DNA of 20,321 bases from assembly GCA_964653685.1 (NCBI GenBank), contig CAZZHA010000010.1:1-20321 (forward strand), read 5' to 3'. Origin of the DNA: DATKWU01 sp964653685. Its GTDB lineage: Bacteria; Patescibacteriota; Microgenomatia; PFEM01; JAHIFH01. Each line of letters starts with the position of its first letter. Position 1 is the first letter of the stretch. This document shows, piece after piece, positions 15,049 to 20,321 of the stretch. Made by a program: the position numbers and the translations under genes. The notes beneath the pieces are model-generated. The model did no database searches. It saw only the letters and a list, made by a program, of their open reading frames with translations, and was not told where the DNA came from.

Positions 15049-16125
15049 TCAGACTTTTTCCAATTCTTTTTTAAAAAAATCAACCCAGGGAATCGTGGCT
15101 GGATCAACCTTGTTCAAAATGGCTAAATAATAACTAATAAGACTGCCAAGATAAACGGTTTCAAAAGCTTGAATTAACCTTGTTCTTCCTTTCAAAAGCA
15201 AGGAACCATAAGGAATTTTGTTCTCCTTGAGAACCTCTTTAGTTACTTTAATTCTTTTCTTAATTTCTTCATCATAGACTTCTGATTCTAAAAACATAAC
15301 CTTGACAACTTCGCTGTTTTCTTTTGGAAAAGCTAATCCTTCTAATAAATGGTGGTTTAATTCCGGTAAACTGAATCTAACAGCAAAAGTTTTACTATTT
15401 TCATTAAGCATGTTTTTGAAGGTATGAGCGGCGCCAATCAAATGCTCGCCGGAAACAACAATAATAATTTTTTCTTTAAAGTCGCTGGCGACCTTTTTGG
15501 CCTCATTTTTCTCTGTTGGTGAATCAATTAATAAATTATCTCTGATTTGATTGAGATAATGAATTACTTCGGTTATCTGGGCTTCGGTTAGGCGAAGAAA
15601 TTTTAACCTTGAAAGCAAGGCTAATTGAGCTGTGATCGAATACCCTAGTCCTAATCGAGGCTGGCCAGAAGGATTGTATCTGGATTTAAAGATATAGGCT
15701 GGGATTCCTTTGTCTTTGGCTAATTCAGCTAATCGACCACCGTTGGTAATCGCGAAAAGCTGACATTTTTGCCTAATAGCTTCATCAAGACAAGATAAGG
15801 TTTCTTCAGTATTGCCAGAATAACTTGAGATAATCGCTAAGGTTCCTTGGTTAGCGTAGGCAGGCAGATGGTAACCGTTGATTATTTCCATGGGTACGTC
15901 TAAAACTTCAAAATTTAAGGAGTCAATTATTCTCGCTCCTAAAGCTGAACCGCCCATACCGGTAACAATAATATTTTTAACTTCTTTAAACTTTTCTAAA
16001 GGAATTTTTATTTTGCTGACTTCCTGCCAGGCTTGTTCCATCTGATCAGGAAAAAGAATGATGGAATCAAAAACTGAGCTTTTATCTAGTTTTCTGATTT
16101 CTTCTGGATTATCCAAAGTTTTCAT
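15049..16125 (-). CDS. Bifunctional phosphoglucose/phosphomannose isomerase (SIS domains)
   Basis: The 358-residue double-SIS protein resembles the archaeal/CPR type PGI/PMI, which converts glucose-6-P or mannose-6-P to fructose-6-P. Visible motifs are VTGMGGSALGARI (54-66), the phosphosugar loop ISSYSGNTEETL (99-110), ITNGGRLAELA, and the family turn PSGQPRLGLGYS (152-163). A PELNHH segment in the second SIS domain probably supplies the catalytic Glu/His pair. I chose the ATG at 16125, 4 nt after the mutase stop; the frame opens earlier at a TTG (16158) that would overlap the mutase. No Shine-Dalgarno sequence is seen. With the adjacent phosphohexomutase it links sugar 1-phosphates to fructose-6-P. 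Confidence 0.85.
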   Translation of the reverse strand: MKTLDNPEEIRKLDKSSVFDSIILFPDQMEQAWQEVSKIKIPLEKFKEVKNIIVTGMGGSALGARIIDSLNFEVLDVPMEIINGYHLPAYANQGTLAIISSYSGNTEETLSCLDEAIRQKCQLFAITNGGRLAELAKDKGIPAYIFKSRYNPSGQPRLGLGYSITAQLALLSRLKFLRLTEAQITEVIHYLNQIRDNLLIDSPTEKNEAKKVASDFKEKIIIVVSGEHLIGAAHTFKNMLNENSKTFAVRFSLPELNHHLLEGLAFPKENSEVVKVMFLESEVYDEEIKKRIKVTKEVLKENKIPYGSLLLKGRTRLIQAFETVYLGSLISYYLAILNKVDPATIPWVDFFKKELEKV

Positions 16126-16129
16126 TTTC

Positions 16130-17467
16130 TTATTTAATCGCTTTTTTAACAAATTCAATCCCTTTCTCTGCTAGTTTTTTCACTTGATTCTTGTCTTTAG
16201 CCTCAGCAAAAACTCGAAATTCGGGTGCGTTGCTTGAAGGACGGAAAAGAATCCAGGCATTCTTATCAAGCCAAATCTTTAGTCCGTCGATCTCCTCAAT
16301 TTTGACTCCCTTAAATTCTGCTTTTGCTTTTCTAATTATAACCTGATTAAATTTGCGGGGACAGTCAACCTTCAATCTGTGAAGATAAAACCTAGGTAAA
16401 GTATCAACCAAACTGCTTAAAGTTCCCTGGTGTTTTTTAAGCAAATTGAGCATTTTGATAGCGGTTGAGCCACCATCGCGACTCATCATGATTTCGGCTG
16501 AAATACCACCCCCATTGGCCTCAAACCCAAAAGTCGCCTTATTTTTTTTCATGGCTTCAACCACAAAAGGCGAACCAACCCGAGTCCGAATAACTGGTTT
16601 TTTTAGATAATCAACTACTTGGGAAGTGTTTGTTGGAGTAATAATCACTGGCGTTTCAGAATCTTGAGCTATTAGAGAACCAGTATAATCGCCAGGGATA
16701 AATCTGCCCTTTTCATCAATAAAAATTACCCGGTCGCCGTCATAATCAAAGGCAATAGCCAAATCCGCCTTTTCTTTTTTTACTAATGTTTGCAAATCTT
16801 TTAGAACATCTTCTGTTTCCGTATCTCTGGAGATAAAATCACCCTGAATTGAAGCATTTATTTCCTTGACTGCAATACCCAGTCTGGCTAACACTTGAGG
16901 CATGGTGTCGGATTGACTGCCATTACCCGGGTCAACCACTACCATTTTCCATTTAGGGTAAGGAGCATCGGCTAAATTAACAAGCATTTCCTGGTAGGAT
17001 TCACCAGCTCTTTCTTCTTCCTCAACCACGGGTTTTTTTCTTTGATACTTAACTTTACTTTTGATTTGATGGTAAATTTCACTGATTTCCTTTTCGTGTT
17101 TCTTGGAGATTTCCTCTTTGAAGGCAAAAAATTTGAGACCATTAAGATCAGCAGCAATATGACTACCAGTAACCATCACACTACCGGCATAAGGAGCTAT
17201 TTTTAGAACCCAATTCATCGCTGGTACCGGCACCGATCCCTGATCAACTACCTGACGGCCAACCTCATTCAAGCCAACCTCAAGGGCTTCCAAAATTCTT
17301 GGGCTGGAACCACGGGGATCCATCCCCACGGCCACAGGACCTCTCTGGCTATATTTATCAAGGAATTGAGCAAAAGCTCGACCGATATCAAAACAAAATT
17401 GATTGGTAAAAAGCTTCTCGCCTTCTCCTCTAATACCACTAGTTCCAAATAAACTTTGGACAGCCAT
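16130..17467 (-). CDS. Phosphomannomutase/phosphoglucomutase family protein
   Basis: This 445-residue alpha-D-phosphohexomutase interconverts hexose 6- and 1-phosphates. The four family signatures are present: FGTSGIRGEG (7-16), the phosphoserine loop VTGSHIAADLNG with Ser102, the metal loop DYDGDR (Asp241, Asp243, Asp245), and the sugar-binding loop FEANGG (315-320). The phosphate-binding tail reads RPSSNAPEFR (409-418) instead of the usual RPSGTEP. The serine loop is of the TGSH(I) type rather than TASHNP. The substrate (mannose, glucose or glucosamine phosphate) cannot be decided. The neighbouring PGI/PMI-like gene favours glucose or mannose. It lies 9 nt after holA and 4 nt before the isomerase start. 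Confidence 0.9.
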   Translation of the reverse strand: MAVQSLFGTSGIRGEGEKLFTNQFCFDIGRAFAQFLDKYSQRGPVAVGMDPRGSSPRILEALEVGLNEVGRQVVDQGSVPVPAMNWVLKIAPYAGSVMVTGSHIAADLNGLKFFAFKEEISKKHEKEISEIYHQIKSKVKYQRKKPVVEEEERAGESYQEMLVNLADAPYPKWKMVVVDPGNGSQSDTMPQVLARLGIAVKEINASIQGDFISRDTETEDVLKDLQTLVKKEKADLAIAFDYDGDRVIFIDEKGRFIPGDYTGSLIAQDSETPVIITPTNTSQVVDYLKKPVIRTRVGSPFVVEAMKKNKATFGFEANGGGISAEIMMSRDGGSTAIKMLNLLKKHQGTLSSLVDTLPRFYLHRLKVDCPRKFNQVIIRKAKAEFKGVKIEEIDGLKIWLDKNAWILFRPSSNAPEFRVFAEAKDKNQVKKLAEKGIEFVKKAIK

Positions 17468-17476
17468 ACTTCCATT

Positions 17477-18151
17477 CTAGAGAGAAGCGATTAAAAGGTC
17501 AAGCTGACCAGCTAAATCCATGGGTGCCTGACCGGTTTTTTGCTGCCAGTCAATGTAAAGCAGTTTTCGGTGGATGGTTAAAAGCTCGCCTAATTTAAAT
17601 TTTTTCGCCTGGCTGGCTATTTTTTGGACTTGAAAAGGATGAAGACCAGTTAAACCTTCCTTATCTAGTTGGTTAGCGATAATCAAATAACGAACCTGCC
17701 TAGCAAGCATGTAAAAAACGCCCTCGGCTGAAGATTGATTGATGGCTTGTCTTAAAAACTGAAGAGAAAACCGACTGTTACCAGGAATAACTGAATCTAA
17801 GAATTTGAAGATAATGGTTGGTAATTTAAAAAGTTGAGCTTTAGCTCTGATTTGCTTTAATTTTGCCTGACTGAGCTCTTTTTCCTCCCAAATAATCAAG
17901 TTTTGGGGAGCGGTTTTATTTAAATAATCAATTATTGATTTTGAAGCTGTTTTGACCAGTAAATTCTCAATCACGATTAAGCTCTCTCTACCTAGAAGTG
18001 ATTTTGTTCCCAAAACTGTTTGGATTGCTTCCAAATCTAGGTTCTTGCCTTCTAAATGAATGATTTCTTTATCCCTGGCTTTGGCACTTTTTATTTGAGA
18101 GCTTAAAAATTGCCGACTTTCAACCTGATTATCGCCGTGAATAATGAGCAT
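17477..18151 (-). CDS. holA: Short DNA polymerase III delta subunit (HolA-like)
   Basis: The protein has 224 residues. The N-terminal MLIIHGDNQVESRQFL has the degenerate P-loop region typical of clamp-loader delta. The segment LGTKSLLGRESLIVIENL (about 47-64) then matches the usual delta pattern. A C-terminal helical collar contains FYMLARQVRYLIIANQL (about 147-163) and HPFQVQKIASQAKKF. Delta opens the sliding clamp during loading. The family is usually near 330 residues, so about a third is missing, chiefly between the two domains. Its start overlaps the metallopeptidase gene by 23 nt, and the phosphohexomutase gene follows after 9 nt. Assignment is by pattern; a divergent paralogue is possible. 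Confidence 0.75.
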   Translation of the reverse strand: MLIIHGDNQVESRQFLSSQIKSAKARDKEIIHLEGKNLDLEAIQTVLGTKSLLGRESLIVIENLLVKTASKSIIDYLNKTAPQNLIIWEEKELSQAKLKQIRAKAQLFKLPTIIFKFLDSVIPGNSRFSLQFLRQAINQSSAEGVFYMLARQVRYLIIANQLDKEGLTGLHPFQVQKIASQAKKFKLGELLTIHRKLLYIDWQQKTGQAPMDLAGQLDLLIASL

Positions 18152-18515
18152 TGATAGCCTTATATAACTTATCTACGGTTCGGTTGTCAATTCTTCTTTT
18201 TCGACCTCGATGGGAAAGGAGGGCACCAGAAAAGGTTTTGGGAATATGAAGGAGTTCGTGAATCAAGATTTTATCTTGATCTTTGTTTGAAAGATTATCA
18301 AATTTTTCCGAAAGAACTTCTAAGCAGTAATGGGGTTCAACTTTGAGGGCTTTTTGCCAGATTCTAGGTAAACTCCAAATTCTGGCTCTGGCTCTTGATT
18401 TAGAACCATAACTTCGAAAAGCCACGATTTTCTTCGAATCAATATGAGAAAACTGAAGGGCTTTGACTAATTTTTTAACCCTTCGATGAAGTTCGGGGGC
18501 TAGTTGCCAATCCAT
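18129..18515 (-). CDS. Small putative zinc metallopeptidase (HELLH)
   Basis: The 128-residue protein has a zincin motif HELLHIP (86-92). His86 and His90 are likely zinc ligands, Glu87 is the general base, and a further His102 in LLSHRGRKRR could be the third ligand. The layout resembles the family annotated as putative phage metallopeptidase, which also occurs in CPR genomes. The N-terminal half is basic (FRSYGSKSRARARIW), so it may contact nucleic acid. There is no signal peptide or membrane segment, so it is probably cytoplasmic. It lies 6 nt after the EF-Tu-like gene, with AGG 5 nt before the ATG, and overlaps holA by 23 nt. Its substrate is unknown. Confidence 0.75.
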   Translation of the reverse strand: MDWQLAPELHRRVKKLVKALQFSHIDSKKIVAFRSYGSKSRARARIWSLPRIWQKALKVEPHYCLEVLSEKFDNLSNKDQDKILIHELLHIPKTFSGALLSHRGRKRRIDNRTVDKLYKAINAHYSRR

Positions 18516-18521
18516 CTTAAC

Positions 18522-18770
18522 CTACTTTATTTTATAAAGTTCGTCTCCTTCTTTGACTGACTGGTCAATTTTAAGACCAACCTGATCACCCTTTTTGGCG
18601 GTGTCAATATTCTCGTGTTCTATCTGCATTGAAGTAATTTCCTGTTCAAATTCATTACTGCCAGTGATTTTGACTTTATCACCCACCTTAATTGGAGCTA
18701 GGACATCAACTACACCCACGCCAATTTTATCGTAATAGTGGGTAATGGTACCTAATTTAGTATTAGCCAT
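18522..18770 (-). CDS. Stand-alone EF-Tu domain-2-like beta-barrel protein
   Basis: The 82-residue protein reads as a single translation-factor domain 2 barrel. GTITHYYDKIGVGVVDVL is followed by KVGDKVKITGSN, then the EITSMQIEHENIDTAKKGDQVGLKI pattern that in EF-Tu and IF2 shapes the pocket for the aminoacyl end. There is no GTPase domain. Small proteins of this kind occur in CPR and archaea, and their role is unknown; tRNA or ribosome binding is a guess. It appears to be the first gene of the 14-gene minus-strand series. No ribosome binding site stands at the normal distance; GGAAGGGGG lies about 15 nt upstream. Confidence 0.75.
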   Translation of the reverse strand: MANTKLGTITHYYDKIGVGVVDVLAPIKVGDKVKITGSNEFEQEITSMQIEHENIDTAKKGDQVGLKIDQSVKEGDELYKIK

Positions 18771-18803
18771 TCGGTTTTATGATTCACCCCCTTCCTAAAT
18801 AAT

Positions 18804-18812
18804 ATTCTATCA
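18804..18812 (-). promoter_or_regulatory. Extended -10 promoter before the 14-gene series
   Basis: The minus strand reads TGA-TAGAAT, and its TGA is also the stop codon of ruvC. The predicted start near 18797 leaves a leader of about 27 nt that carries GGAAGGGGG. It could drive the whole series to dedA; internal promoters are not excluded. Confidence 0.4.
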
Positions 18813-19286
18813 TTTTTTTCTAGTTTCTTGCCAGTGACAAATAGCCACCGCTAAAGCATCGGCCGCATGAGTCGGTCGAGGAATTTTTCTGATGCGTAAG
18901 GCTTTTCTGACTTCAGATTGAACTTGTCTTTTCTCAGCCCGACCATTTTTGGTTAAAGACATTTTTACTTTTAAGGGTGGATATTCAAAAACTTCAATTT
19001 TCTTTTTGGCAGCCGCTAATTTAATCACCCCGATGGCTTGGCCAACGGCTGAAGCAGATTTGGCGTTAACATTGAAAAAGAGACTTTCGATGGCTAAAAC
19101 TTGAGGTTTGTGTTTTTGAATAATGGTAGTGGCTTCTTCATAAATCAAATCAAGTCTCTTAGAAGATGAATCTTTATTAGAAGTTTGAATTTTACCGTAA
19201 TCAACCAACTTGATCTCGGTTCGGGTACACTTAATTATCCCAAAACCGGTATCCGCTGTACCTGGATCAATTCCTAAAATGAGCAT
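18810..19286 (-). CDS. ruvC: Holliday junction endodeoxyribonuclease RuvC
   Basis: RuvC resolves Holliday junctions together with RuvAB. The 158-residue protein has a complete RNase H-like active site: Asp7 (LGIDPGTADTGFG), Glu67 (LAIESLFF), then His140 and Asp143 in THAADALAVAICH. Histidine at the third position occurs in other RuvC proteins such as that of Thermus. The motif PPLKVKMSLTKNGRAEKRQV precedes it. The open frame runs 43 codons further upstream, but that part is the antisense reading of tRNA-Lys, so the ATG at 19286 is the start. A promoter immediately upstream predicts a leaderless transcript. Confidence 0.96.
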   Translation of the reverse strand: MLILGIDPGTADTGFGIIKCTRTEIKLVDYGKIQTSNKDSSSKRLDLIYEEATTIIQKHKPQVLAIESLFFNVNAKSASAVGQAIGVIKLAAAKKKIEVFEYPPLKVKMSLTKNGRAEKRQVQSEVRKALRIRKIPRPTHAADALAVAICHWQETRKK

Positions 19287-19292
19287 AGAATC

Positions 19293-19321
19293 AGTATAGC
19301 ACGCTTGTAGAAGACCCACAA
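19293..19321 (-). promoter_or_regulatory. ruvC promoter (leaderless type)
   Basis: On the minus strand: -35 TTGTGG (19321-19316), a 17-nt spacer, then TGC-TATACT with the -10 at 19298-19293. Only 6 nt lie between the -10 and the ATG at 19286, so transcription should start at the ATG itself. It interlocks with the tRNA-Lys promoter on the other strand. Confidence 0.65.
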
Positions 19322-19333
19322 ATTTGATAAAAT
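19305..19333 (+). promoter_or_regulatory. tRNA-Lys promoter
   Basis: On the plus strand: -35 TTGTAG (19305-19310), a 17-nt spacer, then TGA-TAAAAT with the -10 at 19328-19333. The predicted start is about 3 nt before the tRNA. Confidence 0.6.
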
Positions 19334-19342
19334 TACCCAAGC

Positions 19343-19414
19343 GGGCCCGTAGCTCAGCGGTAGAGCACCTGCCTTTTAAGCAGGGTGTCGAAGGTTCGAT
19401 CCCTTCCGGGCTCA
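19343..19414 (+). tRNA. tRNA-Lys (anticodon UUU)
   Basis: This is a 72-nt class I tRNA. The acceptor stem pairs GGGCCCG (19343-19349) with CGGGCTC (19407-19413, one G-T pair), and the discriminator A is at 19414. The D arm is GCTC-AGCGGTA-GAGC. The anticodon stem CCTGC/GCAGG encloses CTTTTAA, giving anticodon TTT at 19375-19377. The variable loop is GTGTC and the T arm is GAAGG-TTCGATC-CCTTC. CCA is not encoded (CTT follows). Confidence 0.98.
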
Positions 19415-19501
19415 CTTATTTCTTGACATCATGTAATATATATACTGCATTAAGACTGTGGGGGGGGTTGTTAATGGGAAATACTTTTCTAGTTTGGGCG
19501 C
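19415..19501. other. Gap between tRNA-Lys and the convergent unrecognised gene
   Basis: No gene or clear terminator is seen. It contains TTGACATCATG (19423-19433), an alternating TA tract (19437-19444) and a run of eight G (19460-19467). A TTGACA is present, but no -10 stands at the correct distance. Confidence 0.5.
19423..19433 (+). repeat. Direct repeat copy 1 (TTGACATCATG)
   Basis: This copy is identical to 20029-20039. With the preceding TTTC versus TTTA, the match extends to about 15 bp with one mismatch. The copies bracket the unrecognised gene. Confidence 0.4.
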
Positions 19502-19978
19502 TCAAGAAGTTACAGTTTGGGTAATGCTATTTTCAAAGAGTTCTATAATTTGTTCCTTGGTCATTTTGGCAAAATCTTTTATTAAATCTCCTTCAAGGTC
19601 ATTAATTTTGAGCCAATTTCGAATATCTTTCTTTTTAAGCAATTTAAATCCTGTTCCCATACCTATATCATCTATCCAATTATAATGATAGCCAAGCTTC
19701 CCTGATTTATTTAGATCCCAAACGCGATAGACGAGGCCGGAAAATTCTAACCGTTTGCCTGTTCGACTAAAAAACTCTCTAACTAACGGCGAGATAGTTT
19801 CATTAATGAAATTCATATTTGAAATTGCCGATTCCTTTAAAGAACAAGTTGGAGTGACTTCCTCTTGTCTCAAAAGAGCCGTTTGCAATTCCCCAAGCGC
19901 CGTTAAAGCCCTTTTGCCAACCAGGTCAACGGGATTTTGTGGGGTTCCCTCAATTTTTCTTCTTAAAAATTCGATCAT
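19502..19978 (-). CDS. Unrecognised 158-residue protein
   Basis: I do not recognise this protein. It is soluble and mixed in charge, with no signal peptide or membrane segment. The N-terminus MIEFLRRKIEGTPQNPVD is followed by a helical stretch (about 20-42, rich in Ala, Leu and Gln). The central part holds several aromatics (VYRVWDLNKSGKLGYHYNW, 83-101). A charged region ends in KMTKEQIIELFENS. The C-terminal helical region could be a small protein- or nucleic-acid-binding module, but no catalytic motif is evident. The ATG at 19978 is supported by a promoter that ends 9 nt before it; no Shine-Dalgarno sequence is present. It sits alone, convergent with tRNA-Lys, between two copies of an 11-bp direct repeat. 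Confidence 0.65.
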   Translation of the reverse strand: MIEFLRRKIEGTPQNPVDLVGKRALTALGELQTALLRQEEVTPTCSLKESAISNMNFINETISPLVREFFSRTGKRLEFSGLVYRVWDLNKSGKLGYHYNWIDDIGMGTGFKLLKKKDIRNWLKINDLEGDLIKDFAKMTKEQIIELFENSITQTVTS

Positions 19979-19987
19979 ATGGTGAGA

Positions 19988-20016
19988 TTTCTAACAAATT
20001 ATGAGATAATTGTCAA
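19988..20016 (-). promoter_or_regulatory. Promoter of the unrecognised gene
   Basis: On the minus strand: a perfect -35 TTGACA (20016-20011), a 17-nt spacer and -10 TAGAAA (19993-19988), then 9 nt to the ATG. Start of transcription at or within about 2 nt of the ATG is predicted. Confidence 0.5.
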
Positions 20017-20028
20017 CCTTAAATTTTA

Positions 20029-20039
20029 TTGACATCATG
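20029..20039 (+). repeat. Direct repeat copy 2 (TTGACATCATG)
   Basis: Second copy of the 11-mer at 19423-19433, 606 bp away and in the same orientation. A 9-base version also occurs by chance inside the transglutaminase-like gene, so significance is modest. Confidence 0.4.
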
Positions 20040-20246
20040 CTTTCGGTTTTTTCCCATCCCCTTGTATAAAACACAATTTTTAGTCTTCCTAATCAAATAG
20101 TTCTTGTTTTGTATCTTATATAAGTAATAAATAGGAAGGACTTTTTTCTTATTTTAGCTTTAAATTTACCCAGGCTAAATTTTAGATTATTAAGAATTTT
20201 TAACCTAAGATAAATTAAACATACGCTAGCAACTGAATACTTCATT

Positions 20247-20255
20247 TGATATAAT
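20247..20255 (+). promoter_or_regulatory. Extended -10 promoter of the edge gene
   Basis: TGA-TATAAT is a perfect extended -10 (hexamer 20250-20255) with no good -35. The predicted start near 20262 leaves about 30 nt of leader, which contains a Shine-Dalgarno sequence. Confidence 0.5.
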
Positions 20256-20292
20256 TAAAATCACGATAAAGAGTTAAGAGATAAGGATAAAA

Positions 20293-20321
20293 GTGTTCGT
20301 AGGAGTCCAACTTGGGCTCAC
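20293..20321 (+). CDS. Possible 5' end of a gene cut by the window edge
   Basis: AAGGA (20283-20287) is followed by 5 nt and a GTG at 20293. The frame stays open for the nine codons to the window end (M/V-FVGVQLGL). An alternative is a TTG at 20312 preceded by AGGAG (20301-20305). The extended -10 just upstream supports a real gene start, but the product cannot be named from so few codons. Confidence 0.4.

Larger units (their letters stand above)
19979..20292. other. AT-rich intergenic region at the right end
   Basis: Apart from the minus-strand promoter at its left end, one repeat copy and a plus-strand extended -10 at 20247-20255, this stretch shows no open frame, tRNA or strong hairpin. 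A weak TTTAGC/GCTAAA inverted pair lies near 20155-20180. Confidence 0.5.

Noticed and set aside
18771..18788. Short leader peptide from GTG overlapping the EF-Tu-like gene start
   Set aside because: The Shine-Dalgarno-like run directly touches the GTG and only 11 codons are open, so the case is too weak.
19287..19415. 43-codon N-terminal extension of RuvC
   Set aside because: It is the antisense of tRNA-Lys and lies upstream of the ruvC promoter; the RuvC domain begins at the ATG at 19286.
19423..19451. Plus-strand promoter from TTGACA with TATACT
   Set aside because: The spacing is only 12 nt, and no gene follows on that strand.
19324..19524. Plus-strand open frame across tRNA-Lys
   Set aside because: Its first half is a translation of the tRNA itself, a well-known false protein pattern.
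20314..20321. GGGCTCAC at the window end, identical to the tRNA-Lys 3' end plus one base (19408-19415), as a possible attachment site
   Set aside because: Only 8 bp match, too short to support an integration site without the sequence beyond the edge.
1..20321. CRISPR arrays, insertion sequences, rRNA genes, restriction or toxin-antitoxin systems
   Set aside because: No regular repeats, transposase, rRNA sequence or matching protein motifs were seen.

Overview
The window is a 20.3 kb piece of an AT-rich bacterial chromosome. It is densely packed, with short proteins, many 1-4 nt stop/start overlaps, and almost all genes on the minus strand. I infer a Candidate Phyla Radiation (Patescibacteria) member, most likely of the Microgenomates group. 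Supporting signs are a very short HolA, a membrane-anchored solute-binding protein, a stand-alone EF-Tu domain-2-like protein, a bifunctional PGI/PMI-type isomerase, PEP synthase in place of any visible pyruvate kinase, and tRNA genes without an encoded CCA. UGA acts as a normal stop in several overlapping genes (TGA in ATGA junctions), so this is not a UGA-recoding lineage. No search could be run, so the taxonomy is inference.

Layout. (1) Positions 4-3939, minus strand, form a cell-surface block: a signal-peptide and membrane-anchored transglutaminase-like protein, a four-helix holin/YvlD-like membrane protein, SecG, a family-5 solute-binding protein with an N-terminal anchor, then tRNA-Leu(CAG) at the left edge. 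(2) Positions 4130-4466, plus strand, hold a small GC-richer cysteine-rich protein followed at once by a large three-tier stem-loop. (3) lexA (4522-5136, plus) has a consensus promoter that would give a leaderless mRNA; it converges on dedA and overlaps it by 4 nt. (4) Positions 5133-18770, minus strand, form one uninterrupted 14-gene series. In transcription order it encodes an EF-Tu domain-2-like protein, a small metallopeptidase, HolA, a phosphohexomutase, a PGI/PMI-type isomerase, PEP synthase, enolase, cofactor-independent phosphoglycerate mutase, acetyl-CoA synthetase, four 2-oxoacid:ferredoxin oxidoreductase subunits, and DedA. (5) At the right, ruvC (minus) and tRNA-Lys(UUU) (plus) diverge from interlocked promoters. 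They are followed by an unrecognised 158-residue gene and, at the very edge, what looks like the start of another gene.

The central series reads like a pathway map: hexose-phosphate interconversion, then 3PG-2PG-PEP-pyruvate, then acetyl-CoA and acetate. In the catabolic direction PEP synthase and acetyl-CoA synthetase would both run in reverse to make ATP from AMP, and the oxidoreductase would load ferredoxin. In the anabolic direction the same enzymes would turn acetate into PEP and sugar phosphates. The sequence alone does not decide the direction. Where promoters can be seen they share an extended -10 (TGnTATAAT-like) element. Several -10 boxes lie only 6-9 nt before the ATG, which predicts leaderless transcripts, whereas genes inside operons often carry a Shine-Dalgarno sequence.
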